Of a stretch of DNA of 52,335 bases, positions 18,264 to 26,773 are shown piece by piece. Position 1 is the first letter of the stretch; each line of letters starts with the position of its first letter. The stretch is taken from assembly GCA_015296085.1 (NCBI GenBank), contig DVDT01000008.1:1-52335 (forward strand). The letters run 5' to 3'. The position numbers and the translations under genes are program-made. Source of the DNA: Trichormus sp. M33_DOE_039 (GTDB lineage: Bacteria; Cyanobacteriota; Cyanobacteriia; Cyanobacteriales; Nostocaceae). The notes under the pieces are model-generated. The model did not search any database. It saw nothing but the letters and a program-made list of their open reading frames with translations, and was not told the origin of the DNA.

Positions 18264-18941
18264 ATGGATCGAAGCGCGACAAGTGCCACTGCTATGAAAG
18301 AGCCCAGCATGAAAGATCACAAACGACTTCTACTGATTGATGATGACCCTAACCTCATCTTGCTGGTGAAGGACTATCTGGAATTCAGAGGATATGAAGT
18401 CATCACCGCAGAAAATGGCCGAGAAGCTTTAGAGATTCTCGAACATGAGGTTCCAGATATGATTATCTGTGACGTGATGATGCCGGAAATGGACGGATAT
18501 ACATTTGTAGAACAAGTCCGGCAAAATGAACGCACCAGTTGGATTCCCGTCCTTTTCCTGTCAGCCAAAGGACAAAGTGCAGACCGAGTTAAAGGTCTCA
18601 ATAAAGGTGCTGATGTCTATATGGTCAAGCCTTTTGAGCCGGAAGAATTGGTAGCACAGGTAGAATCTTCCCTGAAGCAAACTATCCGGTGGAAGGAACA
18701 CCAAACCAAAGGAGGCGAAAATGGTTCTCGTATCCAAGTTCCCTTCGATGTGCAATTGACTCCAACTGAACTAAAAGTAGTGCAGTTTGTAGCTAGAGGT
18801 CTAGCTAACCGAGAAATCGCTGAAGAATTAAACGTTAGTCAGCGCACGGTTGAAAGCCACGTTTCCAATATGTTGGGCAAGACCAATCTCCACAACCGTA
18901 CTGAGTTGGCGCGGTGGGCGATTGAAAATCAAATGGCTTAA
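18264..18941 (+). CDS. LuxR/NarL-type response regulator (Ycf29-like)
   Basis: The receiver domain (about residues 15-135) has the acidic pair LLIDDDPN, the phospho-acceptor Asp in IICDVMMPEMDG, and the conserved Lys in MVKPFEPEEL. The output domain is a C-terminal LuxR helix-turn-helix (LTPTELKVVQFVARGLANRE, then SQRTVESHVSNML). The layout and receiver sequence resemble Ycf29, a regulator kept in cyanobacteria and some algal plastids; that assignment is tentative. The ATG at 18264 directly follows a TTG; MKDHKRLLLID at 18309 is another possible start. No kinase is adjacent, so it is an orphan regulator here. Confidence 0.85.
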   Translation: MDRSATSATAMKEPSMKDHKRLLLIDDDPNLILLVKDYLEFRGYEVITAENGREALEILEHEVPDMIICDVMMPEMDGYTFVEQVRQNERTSWIPVLFLSAKGQSADRVKGLNKGADVYMVKPFEPEELVAQVESSLKQTIRWKEHQTKGGENGSRIQVPFDVQLTPTELKVVQFVARGLANREIAEELNVSQRTVESHVSNMLGKTNLHNRTELARWAIENQMA

Positions 18942-19293
18942 CTAGCTATCAGCGTTCAGCCGTCAGGTTTACAATAATTAACTGACTGCTGATAGCTGAT
19001 AGCCTCATTATTATCTTTTCAACAAACAGGAGTTTAGGGGCATAAGGGTGTAGGGCAAATTTCTGGAATTGCCTGAAAGAAAAAAATTTGACTTTTTGTT
19101 TAGTTTATAATTATTAATGTGCTATTCGTTGGACGCTTTTCAGAAAACCAACAATTAAAAGAATTTATTATACGCTTCAGTTAAGGAAATATCGCTAGGC
19201 ACAGTTTTGGAGTAGAAATTAAACTGAATCCTATACCTTCACTCAATACTTCCTACTCCCTTTTTCCAGCTAGATGATAAAAAATATTTAACA
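18942..19293. repeat. Imperfect inverted repeat behind the regulator gene
   Basis: AGCTATCAGCGTTCAGCCGT, then CAG (18945-18967), is nearly complementary to CTGACTGCTGATAGCTGATA (18981-19000). It forms a long imperfect hairpin just past the regulator stop and may act as its terminator or be one of the CAGTCAG-type repeats of Nostoc. The remaining 290 bp before gntK show no gene. Confidence 0.65.
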
Positions 19294-19827
19294 ATGATTA
19301 TTTTGCTCATGGGTGTTTCTGGCTCTGGCAAGACTACTATAGGAAAAATCTTAGCAGAATCCTTACAGTGGGAATTTAGTGATGCTGATGATTTTCACTC
19401 GCCAGAAAACGTTGAGAAAATGCGCCTTGGTACTCCTTTGAGTGAAGCGGATAGAATACCTTGGTTACAAGATTTACAAACAGCAATTAAACAATGGTTG
19501 CAAGCAGATAAAAATGTTGTACTAGCCTGTTCGGCATTAAAAGCAAAGTACCGCCAGTTCCTGCTCATAGATAGCGATGGGCTACGCCCTACCGTAGGAG
19601 ATAGCCTCCGTTCGGTCGTAGACCATCGTATCAAATTAGTTTACCTTAAGGGGTCTTATGATGTGATTCAACAACGACTGCGAGAGCGTCAAAATCACTA
19701 TATGAATCCAGAACTCCTTGAGAGTCAGTTTACTGCGCTGGAAGAGCCATTAGACGCTATATGTATAGATGTTACACTTCCACCCCAAGTAATTGTTCAA
19801 ACTATTAGAATGGCTTTGCAAATTTAG
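19294..19827 (+). CDS. gntK: Gluconokinase
   Basis: The enzyme phosphorylates gluconate to 6-phosphogluconate, feeding the oxidative pentose phosphate pathway. The P-loop is MGVSGSGKTTIG, followed by DADDFHSPENVEKM and the typical NVVLACSALKAKYR and VYLKGSYDVI segments. The 177 residues are slightly longer than usual because of about 20 extra residues (IDSDGLRPTVGDSLRSVVDH, around 91-110) between YRQFLL and RIKLVYL. These are encoded by a repeat-like palindromic insert (19566-19625). If the fold tolerates the loop, the enzyme is active, because all motifs are intact. It is transcribed alone, with a 135-bp gap to the next gene. Confidence 0.92.
   Translation: MIILLMGVSGSGKTTIGKILAESLQWEFSDADDFHSPENVEKMRLGTPLSEADRIPWLQDLQTAIKQWLQADKNVVLACSALKAKYRQFLLIDSDGLRPTVGDSLRSVVDHRIKLVYLKGSYDVIQQRLRERQNHYMNPELLESQFTALEEPLDAICIDVTLPPQVIVQTIRMALQI
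19566..19625 (+). repeat. Repeat-like insert inside gntK
   Basis: GATAGCGATGGGCTACGCCC, then TACCGTAGGAGATAGCCTCC and GTTCGGTCGTAGACC. It is built of short palindromes (GGGCTACGCCC; GGCTAC/GTAGCC-like parts) and resembles small dispersed repeats of Nostoc. It adds about 20 codons in frame where gluconokinases have none. Confidence 0.65.
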
Positions 19828-19965
19828 TTTGAGTATAAAGACTGGGAAAAACTAAACTAAGTGAAGAAAAATGAAATAGCATCAAATCTTCTACCCCTGT
19901 ACCTCATCCTAAAGATAGATATTCACTCCATCCTACTTAACTGCGATCGCAGTAGGAGAAAACTT

Positions 19966-20307
19966 ATGTTTCTCAGATTAGCGCAACAACATCAACAATT
20001 CATACACGACCTGGTAATCAACTTGCAAGCTCTAGCGATCGCACTAGAGAATAGTGGGTATTTCACATCTTTCTATACTTGCGGCGACCAAATGAGAAGT
20101 GCCTCATTTATGGTGAGTTTAGAAGAAAAGCACTTGATTCGGTTTCTAGTGTCCGACTACGGTATAACTTGGATGGAAATGTGGGATGACCGCGAATTGA
20201 TGAAGTGCGAGGGTGCAGAAGCAATCAACCAATTAGGGGAATTAGCTAATCTGGTCAAGTATCCTGGCGGCACAATGCCCAAATTACATTTCTTAAGTAA
20301 AGTTTGA
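19966..20307 (+). CDS. DUF1815 family protein
   Basis: This 113-residue protein (MFLRLAQQHQQFIHDLVINL, then ALENSGYFTSFYTCGDQMRS and DYGITWMEMWDDRELM) matches the cyanobacterial DUF1815 family as I recall it; function unknown. The frame is open back to 19861, but ATG 19966 has AGGAG seven bases upstream and starts with the family sequence, so I prefer it. The protein is soluble and lacks recognisable catalytic motifs. It follows gntK on the same strand. Confidence 0.8.
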   Translation: MFLRLAQQHQQFIHDLVINLQALAIALENSGYFTSFYTCGDQMRSASFMVSLEEKHLIRFLVSDYGITWMEMWDDRELMKCEGAEAINQLGELANLVKYPGGTMPKLHFLSKV

Positions 20308-20708
20308 TATGTATTTGACTTTTATTAACAGGCAAATATATAGAAAATTAACGCCCCATTTTACATAGGTGTGAAAAGACAAATTCACTTAGAAAAAATT
20401 CCGTAACTAATTGTAAAACTTAATGCACAGGTATGTGCGCGTTAGAAGATAGATAACTAAATAGAGGTTGGGTATATGCAACCAAAATCCAACACTAACA
20501 AACTTTAATATCTACCAATAACACATAATCCTTTGTCTTTAACTGTTTGAGGGAAGAACCAGCGCACAAGTTTATGACTGTTCTCAGTTTATTACCCTTT
20601 GCGAGCAATTTGAGGCTTTACAAAAAGAAATTCAATAATCTGACCTCTAAACAATAAAACCCACGTTTGTGGGTTTTATTTGTCTAATTTTACTAATTGA
20701 TGCTAGTA
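20308..20708. other. Intergenic region between convergent genes
   Basis: This 401-bp gap separates the DUF1815 gene and asnS, whose 3' ends face each other. Apart from the bidirectional terminator at 20656-20677 I see no gene. A short stretch around 20540-20635 (TTTATTACCCTTTGCGAGCA and TTGAGGCTTTACAAAAAGAA) looks weakly protein-like, but has no start and is too short to call. Confidence 0.5.
20656..20677. terminator. Bidirectional terminator
   Basis: AAAACCCAC, loop GTTT, GTGGGTTTT: a perfect 9-bp stem whose flanks are T-rich on both strands. It can end asnS on the minus strand (32 bp past its stop) and any rightward transcript from the DUF1815 gene. Confidence 0.88.
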
Positions 20709-22100
20709 CTAAAACTCGGCATTTTGTGGTGTCCGAGGGAAGGGAATCACATCACGAATATTACCCATACCTGTCATAAACTGCACCAGTCTTTCAAATC
20801 CCAGGCCGAACCCAGCATGGGGAACAGTACCATAACGGCGTAAATCGAGATACCACCATAAATCTTCGGGTTTCATCCCTTGCGCCAATACACGACGTTC
20901 TAGGATATCTAAACGTTCTTCTCGTTGTGAACCACCAATAATTTCACCAATTTTCGGTGCAAGGATATCCATTGCACGGACTGTTTTTTCATCATCATTC
21001 AAGCGCATATAGAAGGCTTTAATTTGCGCCGGATAATCTGTGACAATGACTGGTTTTTTGAAAAGTTGTTCAGCTAAATAACGTTCGTGTTCTGATTGTA
21101 AATCTAGTCCCCAACTTACAGGATATTCAAATTTGACATCGGCTTTTTCTAGCAGTTTGATGGCATCTGTGTAAGTTAGCCGCTCAAATTGATTGTGAAT
21201 GATATTTTCGGCTGTGGCTAAGACGGTATTATCAATGCGTTGATTGAAAAACTCCATGTCTTCTGGGCATTTGGCCAACACATAACTAAAAATATGTTTG
21301 AGAAACGCCTCAGCTAAATCCATATCACCTTCTAAGTCACAAAACGCCATTTCTGGCTCAACCATCCAAAATTCTGCAAGGTGACGGGATGTGTTAGAGT
21401 TTTCCGCACGGAAGGTAGGGCCAAAGGTGTAAACATTGCTAAACGCCATCGCCATGACTTCTGCTTCTAGTTGTCCACTTACGGTTAAATAGGTGGGTTT
21501 AGCAAAGAAATCTTGGCTATAATCGATTGCTTGGTTTTCCGTGCGGGGTATATTCTTTAAATCTAAATTCGTGACGCTGAATAGTTCCCCTGCTCCTTCG
21601 CAGTCGCTAGCGGTAATGATGGGAGTATGTACCCACAAAAAGTCTCTTTCTTGGAAGAATTGATGAATGGCTGTTGAACAAGCATTGCGAACGCGGAAAA
21701 CTGCACCAAAAGAGTTAGTGCGCGATCGCAAGTGTCCAATGGTGCGTAGAAATTCAAAAGAATGGCGTTTCTTTTGCAGTGGATAGGTTTCGGGATCAGC
21801 TTCCCCGTAGACTTTCACTGTCTCGGCTGTCAACTCAATTCGCTGTCCTTTCCCTTGGGAAGCCACCAGTACGCCTTTGACTTCAACTGATGCACCTGTA
21901 TTGATTTGTTTCAAGATTGCTTCGTAGTCGGGTAAATCCTGATTGATGACAACTTGCAAATTAGCTAGTGATGAGCCATCATTGACTTCAATAAAAGCAA
22001 ATCCCTTCAGTTCACGCTTCGTTCTTACCCAGCCTTGAACTACTAGAGACTCATCAGGTTGACCACTTCGCAATATTTCTGCAATCCTTTGATTTACCAT
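20709..22100 (-). CDS. asnS: Asparaginyl-tRNA synthetase
   Basis: A class IIb synthetase that charges tRNA-Asn. The N-terminal OB fold ([20 protein letters not shown]) binds the anticodon. The catalytic domain has motif 2 ([20 protein letters not shown]) and motif 3 ([15 protein letters not shown]), and ends in [15 protein letters not shown] chose ATG 22100 ([13 protein letters not shown], 463 residues); a GTG two codons earlier would overlap the stop of the upstream gene. That gene ends at 22103, so the two are tightly linked on one transcript. A direct AsnRS route for Asn-tRNA does not exclude an amidotransferase elsewhere. Confidence 0.97.
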   Translation of the reverse strand: MVNQRIAEILRSGQPDESLVVQGWVRTKRELKGFAFIEVNDGSSLANLQVVINQDLPDYEAILKQINTGASVEVKGVLVASQGKGQRIELTAETVKVYGEADPETYPLQKKRHSFEFLRTIGHLRSRTNSFGAVFRVRNACSTAIHQFFQERDFLWVHTPIITASDCEGAGELFSVTNLDLKNIPRTENQAIDYSQDFFAKPTYLTVSGQLEAEVMAMAFSNVYTFGPTFRAENSNTSRHLAEFWMVEPEMAFCDLEGDMDLAEAFLKHIFSYVLAKCPEDMEFFNQRIDNTVLATAENIIHNQFERLTYTDAIKLLEKADVKFEYPVSWGLDLQSEHERYLAEQLFKKPVIVTDYPAQIKAFYMRLNDDEKTVRAMDILAPKIGEIIGGSQREERLDILERRVLAQGMKPEDLWWYLDLRRYGTVPHAGFGLGFERLVQFMTGMGNIRDVIPFPRTPQNAEF

Positions 22101-22102
22101 AA

Positions 22103-22468
22103 TCACCCAGCACAGGACTTTAATATCCAGCCTATAATAACGCCCATTCCACCAAAGCGGACAGCTTGCCAGAAAGGTTTCTTGAGGCTACGCCAAGAAA
22201 ACAACTGGCTTTCTAAATTTAGTTCTAGCACTTCCAGTTGTTGTTTGATGTGCCGTAACTCTGCTTTGATTTCTGGTGTCTGATGCTTATTGTGCTGCAA
22301 TTCTTCCCGACGTTGTTGCCATTGTGCCTGTTGGGTGCGATCGCGCTTCACTTGATCATACCGTTCTTTGAATGCCAATAGCGATCGCTCTAACTCTTCT
22401 AGTTCCTGTCCCAAATCAGGTTCTTGATTGTCCCCTGGCTGCTGAGATGATTTTTTAGGCGGCTTCAT
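22103..22468 (-). CDS. Coiled-coil protein with C-terminal membrane span
   Basis: This 121-residue protein is unrecognised. A charged N-terminus is followed by a long Glu/Lys/Gln-rich helix ([20 protein letters not shown] through [20 protein letters not shown]), a likely coiled coil. The C-terminus has a short hydrophobic stretch ([17 protein letters not shown]) that could anchor it in a membrane. Its stop is two bases before the asnS ATG, so the two are probably co-transcribed, though no functional link is evident. The 5' ends of this gene and the small gene at 22519 face each other across 50 bp. Confidence 0.75.
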   Translation of the reverse strand: MKPPKKSSQQPGDNQEPDLGQELEELERSLLAFKERYDQVKRDRTQQAQWQQRREELQHNKHQTPEIKAELRHIKQQLEVLELNLESQLFSWRSLKKPFWQAVRFGGMGVIIGWILKSCAG

Positions 22469-22518
22469 TTACAGGTAGTACAGTAATAAGTAAATGTAAC
22501 TGTTGCCAATAGTTATTT

Positions 22519-22815
22519 ATGTCTCAACCTAGCCAGATGTCTAAAACCGATCAACTCAATGAATTTAGCGACTTAGAACTAGCCCAAGTACTCATGGAAA
22601 GGCTGAGTATTTCCCCTAACGATTGGCATCGCCTCAAGTCTAACCGCAATTCTCGTGCTAGTGAACAAATCGCAGCCGCTATGGTATTTCTACTTAAAAA
22701 TCAACCCCAAGAAGCTCTTGTTAGACTAGAACAAGCTGTTGGTTGGTTAGATCGTTCTCTGTCAGCCCCTCCCTGTCCGACACATGGGCGTAAGGGACTA
22801 GAGACTGGTGACTAG
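22519..22815 (+). CDS. Small conserved protein (possibly DUF6439)
   Basis: A 98-residue protein with a helical core: LAQVLMERLSISPNDWHRLK, then a stretch in which Arg, Ser and Glu alternate, and LVRLEQAVGWLDRSLSAPPC followed by PTHG. It resembles what I recall of DUF6439, a cyanobacterial and plastid-lineage family of unknown function; low certainty. The last residues (RKGLETGD) are encoded by the flanking repeat of GGGACTAGAGACTGG type, so the natural C-terminus has probably been replaced by repeat DNA. No ribosome site is obvious. It is divergently placed from the coiled-coil/asnS pair. Confidence 0.7.
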   Translation: MSQPSQMSKTDQLNEFSDLELAQVLMERLSISPNDWHRLKSNRNSRASEQIAAAMVFLLKNQPQEALVRLEQAVGWLDRSLSAPPCPTHGRKGLETGD

Positions 22816-22862
22816 GGACTGGGTAACTCCTTTCTAGTACCCAATCCCCAATCCCCAGTTCC
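22795..22862. repeat. STRR heptamer array overlapping a gene end
   Basis: GACTAGAGACTGGTGACTAG, then GGACTGGG and CCCAATCCCCAATCCCCAGT: two oppositely oriented heptamer runs around a short unique stretch. The run starts inside the reading frame of the small gene and ends close to the stop of the anti-sigma gene. Confidence 0.8.
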
Positions 22863-22867
22863 TAGAA

Positions 22868-23317
22868 TTACCGCCTCAAAGATAGACGGGGGCGGTTTTC
22901 CATTTGCTTACACAATCTTAATTCTGTGCCTTTGCGATTCCACTCTACTTGATCAAAAATTTGGTGTAGTAGACACATACCTCTGCCACTTTCTGATTCA
23001 TCAGGTGGTAAATAATCGGTTGGATCTTCATTTTCGCTACCTGCGGGGCTAAAGCCAGAACCTTGGTCAGATATAACCCACCAATACTGATTATCTATTA
23101 GGGAAAAACGGACTACAACTTTTTTGCTCGGATCAAGATTATTACCATGTTTAGCTGCATTAACTAGAGCTTCCTGGAGTCCTAGACGCAGTTCTGCTTG
23201 TAATTTAGCTGGAATTTCTGCCAGCAGTAAATCTAAGATTGGACAGAGATAAAGCGTTGAGGCGAAACTAAGTGTGCCCCAATAACGTCCGACTGGACGA
23301 AGGGAAATAGTAATCAC
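22868..23317 (-). CDS. RsbW-type anti-sigma/serine kinase
   Basis: A single-domain GHKL ATPase of 149 residues. The N box (LGLQEALVNAAKHGNNLDPS), the G1 region (VISDQGSGFSP) and the later GRGMCLLHQIFDQVE are all visible. In this family the protein holds a sigma factor or phosphorylates an STAS anti-sigma antagonist. No sigma factor or antagonist is nearby, so its partner is unknown. It is transcribed alone. The opening MITISLRPVGRYWGTLSF is as expected for cyanobacterial members. Confidence 0.85.
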   Translation of the reverse strand: MITISLRPVGRYWGTLSFASTLYLCPILDLLLAEIPAKLQAELRLGLQEALVNAAKHGNNLDPSKKVVVRFSLIDNQYWWVISDQGSGFSPAGSENEDPTDYLPPDESESGRGMCLLHQIFDQVEWNRKGTELRLCKQMENRPRLSLRR

Positions 23318-23729
23318 GAGAGAAACCCCATAGCTTTCAGTTAGCTAGACATCAGTTGGCTTTTACAGACAGCCTGATAGTGGCTGAGGTAGTCATGCTG
23401 CCTTCAAACTTGCGTCTTGATTAATAGATATTGAAAATGCTGGGGAGCATTGACTCTTTTGATTATGTTTGATTGTTGATACATAAAACGGCTTTAATTC
23501 ATTCATGCTAGTGCAGTTAGCAAGTTGAAAAATCATAGTAATTACAGAGTTTTTAAAGTTCTCTTAAAGTCGCCGATTTATACTTTAAACAATCTTCTTC
23601 ATTACTGAATAGAGCCTATGCAACTTTAGTTTTATTAGCAAAATTATTGATGTTTTGATGTTAATCCGATTTTAGCATTTTTACTATGCAATAGACTACA
23701 AATTTGAAATTTGAGTTTTTTGTAAAGGA
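23318..23729. other. Intergenic region
   Basis: The 412 bp between the rlmD stop and the start of the anti-sigma gene (both on the minus strand) are AT-rich. They should contain the anti-sigma gene promoter's upstream boundary and the rlmD terminator, but I see no ORF, RNA gene or clear hairpin. Confidence 0.4.
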
Positions 23730-25112
23730 CTAATTATCCTTGTCAAACTGTGATAGCACAAGAAATGCAGCCGCTTCCACATGAGAAGTTTGGGGAAAAA
23801 AATCTGCGGGTTGGATGCGTTGAATAGTATACAAGCCATCTTCACAAAGTAATTTGAGGTCACGAGCGAGGGTAGCTACTTTGCAGCTGACGTAAACGAT
23901 GCGCTCGGGTTTCGACAATAATAAAGATTCGATGACAGCGCGATCGCATCCCTTACGTGGCGGGTCTAGTAAGACTACACTCGGTATTATTCCCATCTTT
24001 GGCAGTAATTTCTCAACTGCACCCACTTGAAATGTAACGTTATGTATACTGTTGCGTTCAGCATTAGCGATCGCCTGTTGTACTGCTTCTGCTTGTAGTT
24101 CTAATCCCGTGGCTTGGCGCACCTGTTTTGCTAGGGGTAAAGTTAACGTCCCAATGCCACAATAGGCATCAACTAAAACTTCATCACCTTGCAAGTTTAA
24201 TTGTGACTGAATCACCTGTAAGAGAGCTTCGGCTGTTTCCGTAGAAACTTGGAAAAATGTATCGGGGCGGACTTGAAATTCTAACCCTGCAAAGATTTCT
24301 CGCAGATAAGGTACGCCTGCAATGCAACGAGTTTCTGCACCAAAAATGGCATTTGTGCGCTGAGGATTGTAATTTAATGACACCCCAACTAACAGGGGAT
24401 AGCGTTTCAGCCAAGCCTCAGCTTGCTTAGTAATTCTTGGTAAATCTTGATCTTTGACCACCAAAGTTAATAACATTTCACCTGTCCGCCGTCCAATGCG
24501 TAAACTCAAATGGCGAATTTGTCCTTGATGGCGAGTCTCATCGTAAACTGTCCAACCTTGCTGTTGAATATCTTGCTTAATTTCCGCCAGTAAAGGATTT
24601 AAGCGTGAATCTTGAACCGGACATTGATTTAAGTTAACTAATTGATGGCTACCCTTTTGGTAATAACCAGCTTGTACCTGACCTGTAGCAGAAATATCTA
24701 GAGGATATGTTGATTTGTTGCGATAACCCAAAGATGAGTCTGCTACGAGGACGGGATCTACTGATGGTGCAGTAAAATCACCAATGCGTTGTAAAGCTTG
24801 GATAACTTGATGGCGTTTAGCAACAAGTTGATATTCATAGTCAATATGTTGCCACTGACAACCGCCACATTTATCAGCCACAATGCAGCTAGGGCGGATG
24901 CGGTGCAGGGAAGGTTGTAATAATTCTTTAAGTTTGCCGTGAGCGTATTTAGGTTTGACATTTACCAAGCGTACCAGAGCGCGATCGCCTGGCACAGTAT
25001 CCGGCACAAACACCACCCGTTCTTGGAAACGTCCTACACCATCGCCTGTATCGCTCAAATCTGCGATCGTCACTTCGATTAATTCACCCTGTTGCCAAAT
25101 CGATTTAGTCAT
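23730..25112 (-). CDS. rlmD: 23S rRNA (uracil-5-)-methyltransferase RlmD
   Basis: This SAM-dependent enzyme makes m5U in RNA; RlmD (RumA) modifies U1939 of 23S rRNA. A TRAM domain occupies residues 1-60 (LIEVTIADLSDTGDGVGRFQ). A [4Fe-4S] site follows in CIVADKCGGCQWQHIDYEYQ, with a fourth Cys later in LNQCPVQDS. The methylase has VDAYCGIGTLTLPLAKQ (SAM site), VLLDPPRKGCDRAV and the nucleophilic Cys in IVYVSCKVATLARDL. Length is 460. Cyanobacteria may carry paralogues acting on other uridines, so the target is inferred. The gene is transcribed on its own, away from apcD, whose start lies 168 bp away in the opposite direction. Confidence 0.92.
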   Translation of the reverse strand: MTKSIWQQGELIEVTIADLSDTGDGVGRFQERVVFVPDTVPGDRALVRLVNVKPKYAHGKLKELLQPSLHRIRPSCIVADKCGGCQWQHIDYEYQLVAKRHQVIQALQRIGDFTAPSVDPVLVADSSLGYRNKSTYPLDISATGQVQAGYYQKGSHQLVNLNQCPVQDSRLNPLLAEIKQDIQQQGWTVYDETRHQGQIRHLSLRIGRRTGEMLLTLVVKDQDLPRITKQAEAWLKRYPLLVGVSLNYNPQRTNAIFGAETRCIAGVPYLREIFAGLEFQVRPDTFFQVSTETAEALLQVIQSQLNLQGDEVLVDAYCGIGTLTLPLAKQVRQATGLELQAEAVQQAIANAERNSIHNVTFQVGAVEKLLPKMGIIPSVVLLDPPRKGCDRAVIESLLLSKPERIVYVSCKVATLARDLKLLCEDGLYTIQRIQPADFFPQTSHVEAAAFLVLSQFDKDN

Positions 25113-25212
25113 TAGTCAATAGTCATTAGTCAATATTTCTTTATCAATCCCCAATCACTAATCCCCATCGCCCCTTATCTCCAGAGGGGCCCCGAGTTCC
25201 CCAATCCCCAAC
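25108..25212. repeat. STRR-type repeats between rlmD and apcD
   Basis: TTAGTCAATAGTCATTAGTC at about 25111-25130 and beyond is a heptamer array (TAGTCAT/TAGTCAA). It is followed by CAATCCCCAATCACTAATCC-type heptamers to about 25212, with a GC-rich palindromic stretch (CCCCTTATCTCCAGAGGGG) near 25171. The repeats fill most of the divergent promoter region of rlmD and apcD. Confidence 0.8.
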
Positions 25213-25280
25213 CCCCTCTTCACTTCTGTACCTCCAACTCGTTAAACTAGCAAATAATATTTCGCGTGATTTAAATAATC

Positions 25281-25766
25281 ATGACTGTAATTAGCCAAGT
25301 TATTCTCAAAGCCGACGACGAACTGCGCTATCCCAGCAGTGGCGAACTCAAGAGCATTAAAGAGTTTTTGCAAACTGGTGAGCAAAGAACACGGATTGCA
25401 GCAACCCTAGCTGAAAATGAAAAAAAGATAGTTCAGGAAGCTACCAAACAACTTTGGCAGAAACGTCCTGATTTTATCGCACCTGGCGGTAACGCTTACG
25501 GTGAAAAACAGCGTGCTTTGTGCATTCGTGACTATGGCTGGTACTTACGCCTGATTACCTATGGTGTACTTGCTGGCGATAAAGAACCAATTGAAAGCAT
25601 TGGCTTAATCGGAGTCCGGGAAATGTATAACTCCCTAGGTGTTCCTGTTCCTGGAATGGTAGAAGCTATCAATTGTTTAAAAAAAGCATCTCTGGATTTA
25701 TTAAGTGCAGATGATGCAGCCCAAGCTGCTCCTTACTTCGATTACATCATTCAAGCGATGTCTTAG
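25281..25766 (+). CDS. apcD: Allophycocyanin-B alpha subunit
   Basis: ApcD is a minor core subunit of the phycobilisome and a terminal emitter that passes excitation energy to the photosystems, with a red-shifted phycocyanobilin. The 161-residue protein has the typical start [20 protein letters not shown], the bilin-binding Cys81 in [25 protein letters not shown] and the phycobiliprotein end [11 protein letters not shown]. It matches ApcD better than ApcA or ApcF, in particular [20 protein letters not shown]. It stands alone, as apcD usually does. A strong terminator follows ~100 bp downstream. No good Shine-Dalgarno sequence precedes ATG 25281. Confidence 0.97.
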   Translation: MTVISQVILKADDELRYPSSGELKSIKEFLQTGEQRTRIAATLAENEKKIVQEATKQLWQKRPDFIAPGGNAYGEKQRALCIRDYGWYLRLITYGVLAGDKEPIESIGLIGVREMYNSLGVPVPGMVEAINCLKKASLDLLSADDAAQAAPYFDYIIQAMS

Positions 25767-25868
25767 TAAAAAGTCTACGCTGGTTATACAAGTGTGCTTC
25801 TGAGCTACTAGATTGAGTGTGAAGTATTAACCTCATACATCGATAAAATCTCCAATTTGATCATACCT

Positions 25869-25927
25869 CCCCACATCTGGTTGTGGCTCTGGCCAATTCT
25901 GTGTCAAGTTACCAACCAGATGTGGGG
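25869..25927 (+). terminator. Long-stem hairpin downstream of apcD
   Basis: CCCCACATCTGGTTG (25869-25883) is perfectly complementary to CAACCAGATGTGGGG (25913-25927), with a 29-base loop, followed by AAATTTTATTT. It probably ends or stabilises the apcD mRNA. Confidence 0.8.
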
Positions 25928-26063
25928 AAATTTTATTTAGTTATTAATCATTATCTACGGGAAGCTACTTTTACCACGTTTACGCGTCTATAAAGAAAAG
26001 TCTGATTTTTCTCTGGGGAACATGAATTAGCCCTAGCCAACACCCCTATGCCTCATACAAAAA

Positions 26064-26093
26064 GCCGACAACCTTTTTCAAAAGACTGTCGGC
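26064..26093 (-). terminator. Minus-strand terminator of unknown transcript
   Basis: On the minus strand GCCGACA pairs with TGTCGGC around a 16-base loop containing complementary CTTTTGAAAAAGG, and TTTTTG follows. It has no protein gene in front of it between here and the separate glgA terminator 630 bp upstream on that strand. Confidence 0.75.
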
Positions 26094-26718
26094 AATTAGT
26101 GTGTTCCCTATTAATGACTCGGCTAGAGTTCAGTAATGAGGTAATCATCCCAATTTGTACACTGATATGAAACGATCTTAATCATGAGTCAATGTGATTG
26201 TTATCACTTAATTTTTGGGAAAAGACTGCATCTACGAGTAAATTCTGTAACCTTATACAAGGTAAAACTACCAATAATAGCAAACTAATGTAGTCTAAAA
26301 CACAAAATTTCGTTTTTTTTAATTATTGTTATCAGTAGAGGAAAACAAGTATTCACTGCGGTGAGTTCTTAATTGGGGCAATGTATTGATGAAGTTTGTT
26401 AGTGCTTTACTACAACAGGAGCAAATTTTTCAAACTAATATTGTCACAGTTACCCTCAATGCTCCTTAGATTATTTATAACTCATTTGGTCAAGCTACTA
26501 CAAAAACTGACATTCGCTATTTAAAGAAAGTTCCTCTTTGACAAAGAGTTTAATGCGTATATTCAGGAAAGCTTTCAGAAGTTTGAATTAGGATTTATTC
26601 TTGGTAATTAACTAGCTATGATAATAGCGATGTCTACGACGATGCTTTCTTTACCTACCCATTCTTGAAATTTGCCAGAATAAGTGCTGTTATACAGCTA
26701 TTTTTGATAATTAAGTGG
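26094..26718. other. Gene-poor spacer between two minus-strand terminators
   Basis: This 625-bp stretch lies between two terminators that both point left. It holds no intact ORF. On the plus strand it contains the possible dead gene at 26389-26611. On the minus strand any transcript started inside it would end at 26064-26093, so a small RNA is possible, though I cannot place a promoter. Confidence 0.4.
26389..26611 (+). pseudogene. Possible degraded small gene
   Basis: ATG 26389 opens MKFVSALLQQEQIFQTNIVT, with a TAG at 26467-26469. The same frame continues IIYNSFGQATTKTDIRYLKK, then VPL up to TGA 26539. A +1 shift gives DKEFNAYIQESFQKFELGFI, then LGN and TAA 26611. Joined, the pieces make a plausible ~75-residue protein broken by one nonsense and one frameshift change. 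I do not recognise it. The case rests on protein-like composition alone, so chance cannot be excluded. Confidence 0.4.
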
Positions 26719-26750
26719 CAAAAAAAGCCAGTATGCTTATGTTACTGGCT
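26719..26750 (-). terminator. Terminator of glgA (GlgA2 type)
   Basis: On the minus strand AGCCAGTA pairs with TACTGGCT around a nine-base loop and is followed by TTTTTTT. It begins 24 bases beyond the glgA stop codon. Confidence 0.88.
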
Positions 26751-26773
26751 TAGTTACATCAACTACATTGGGA

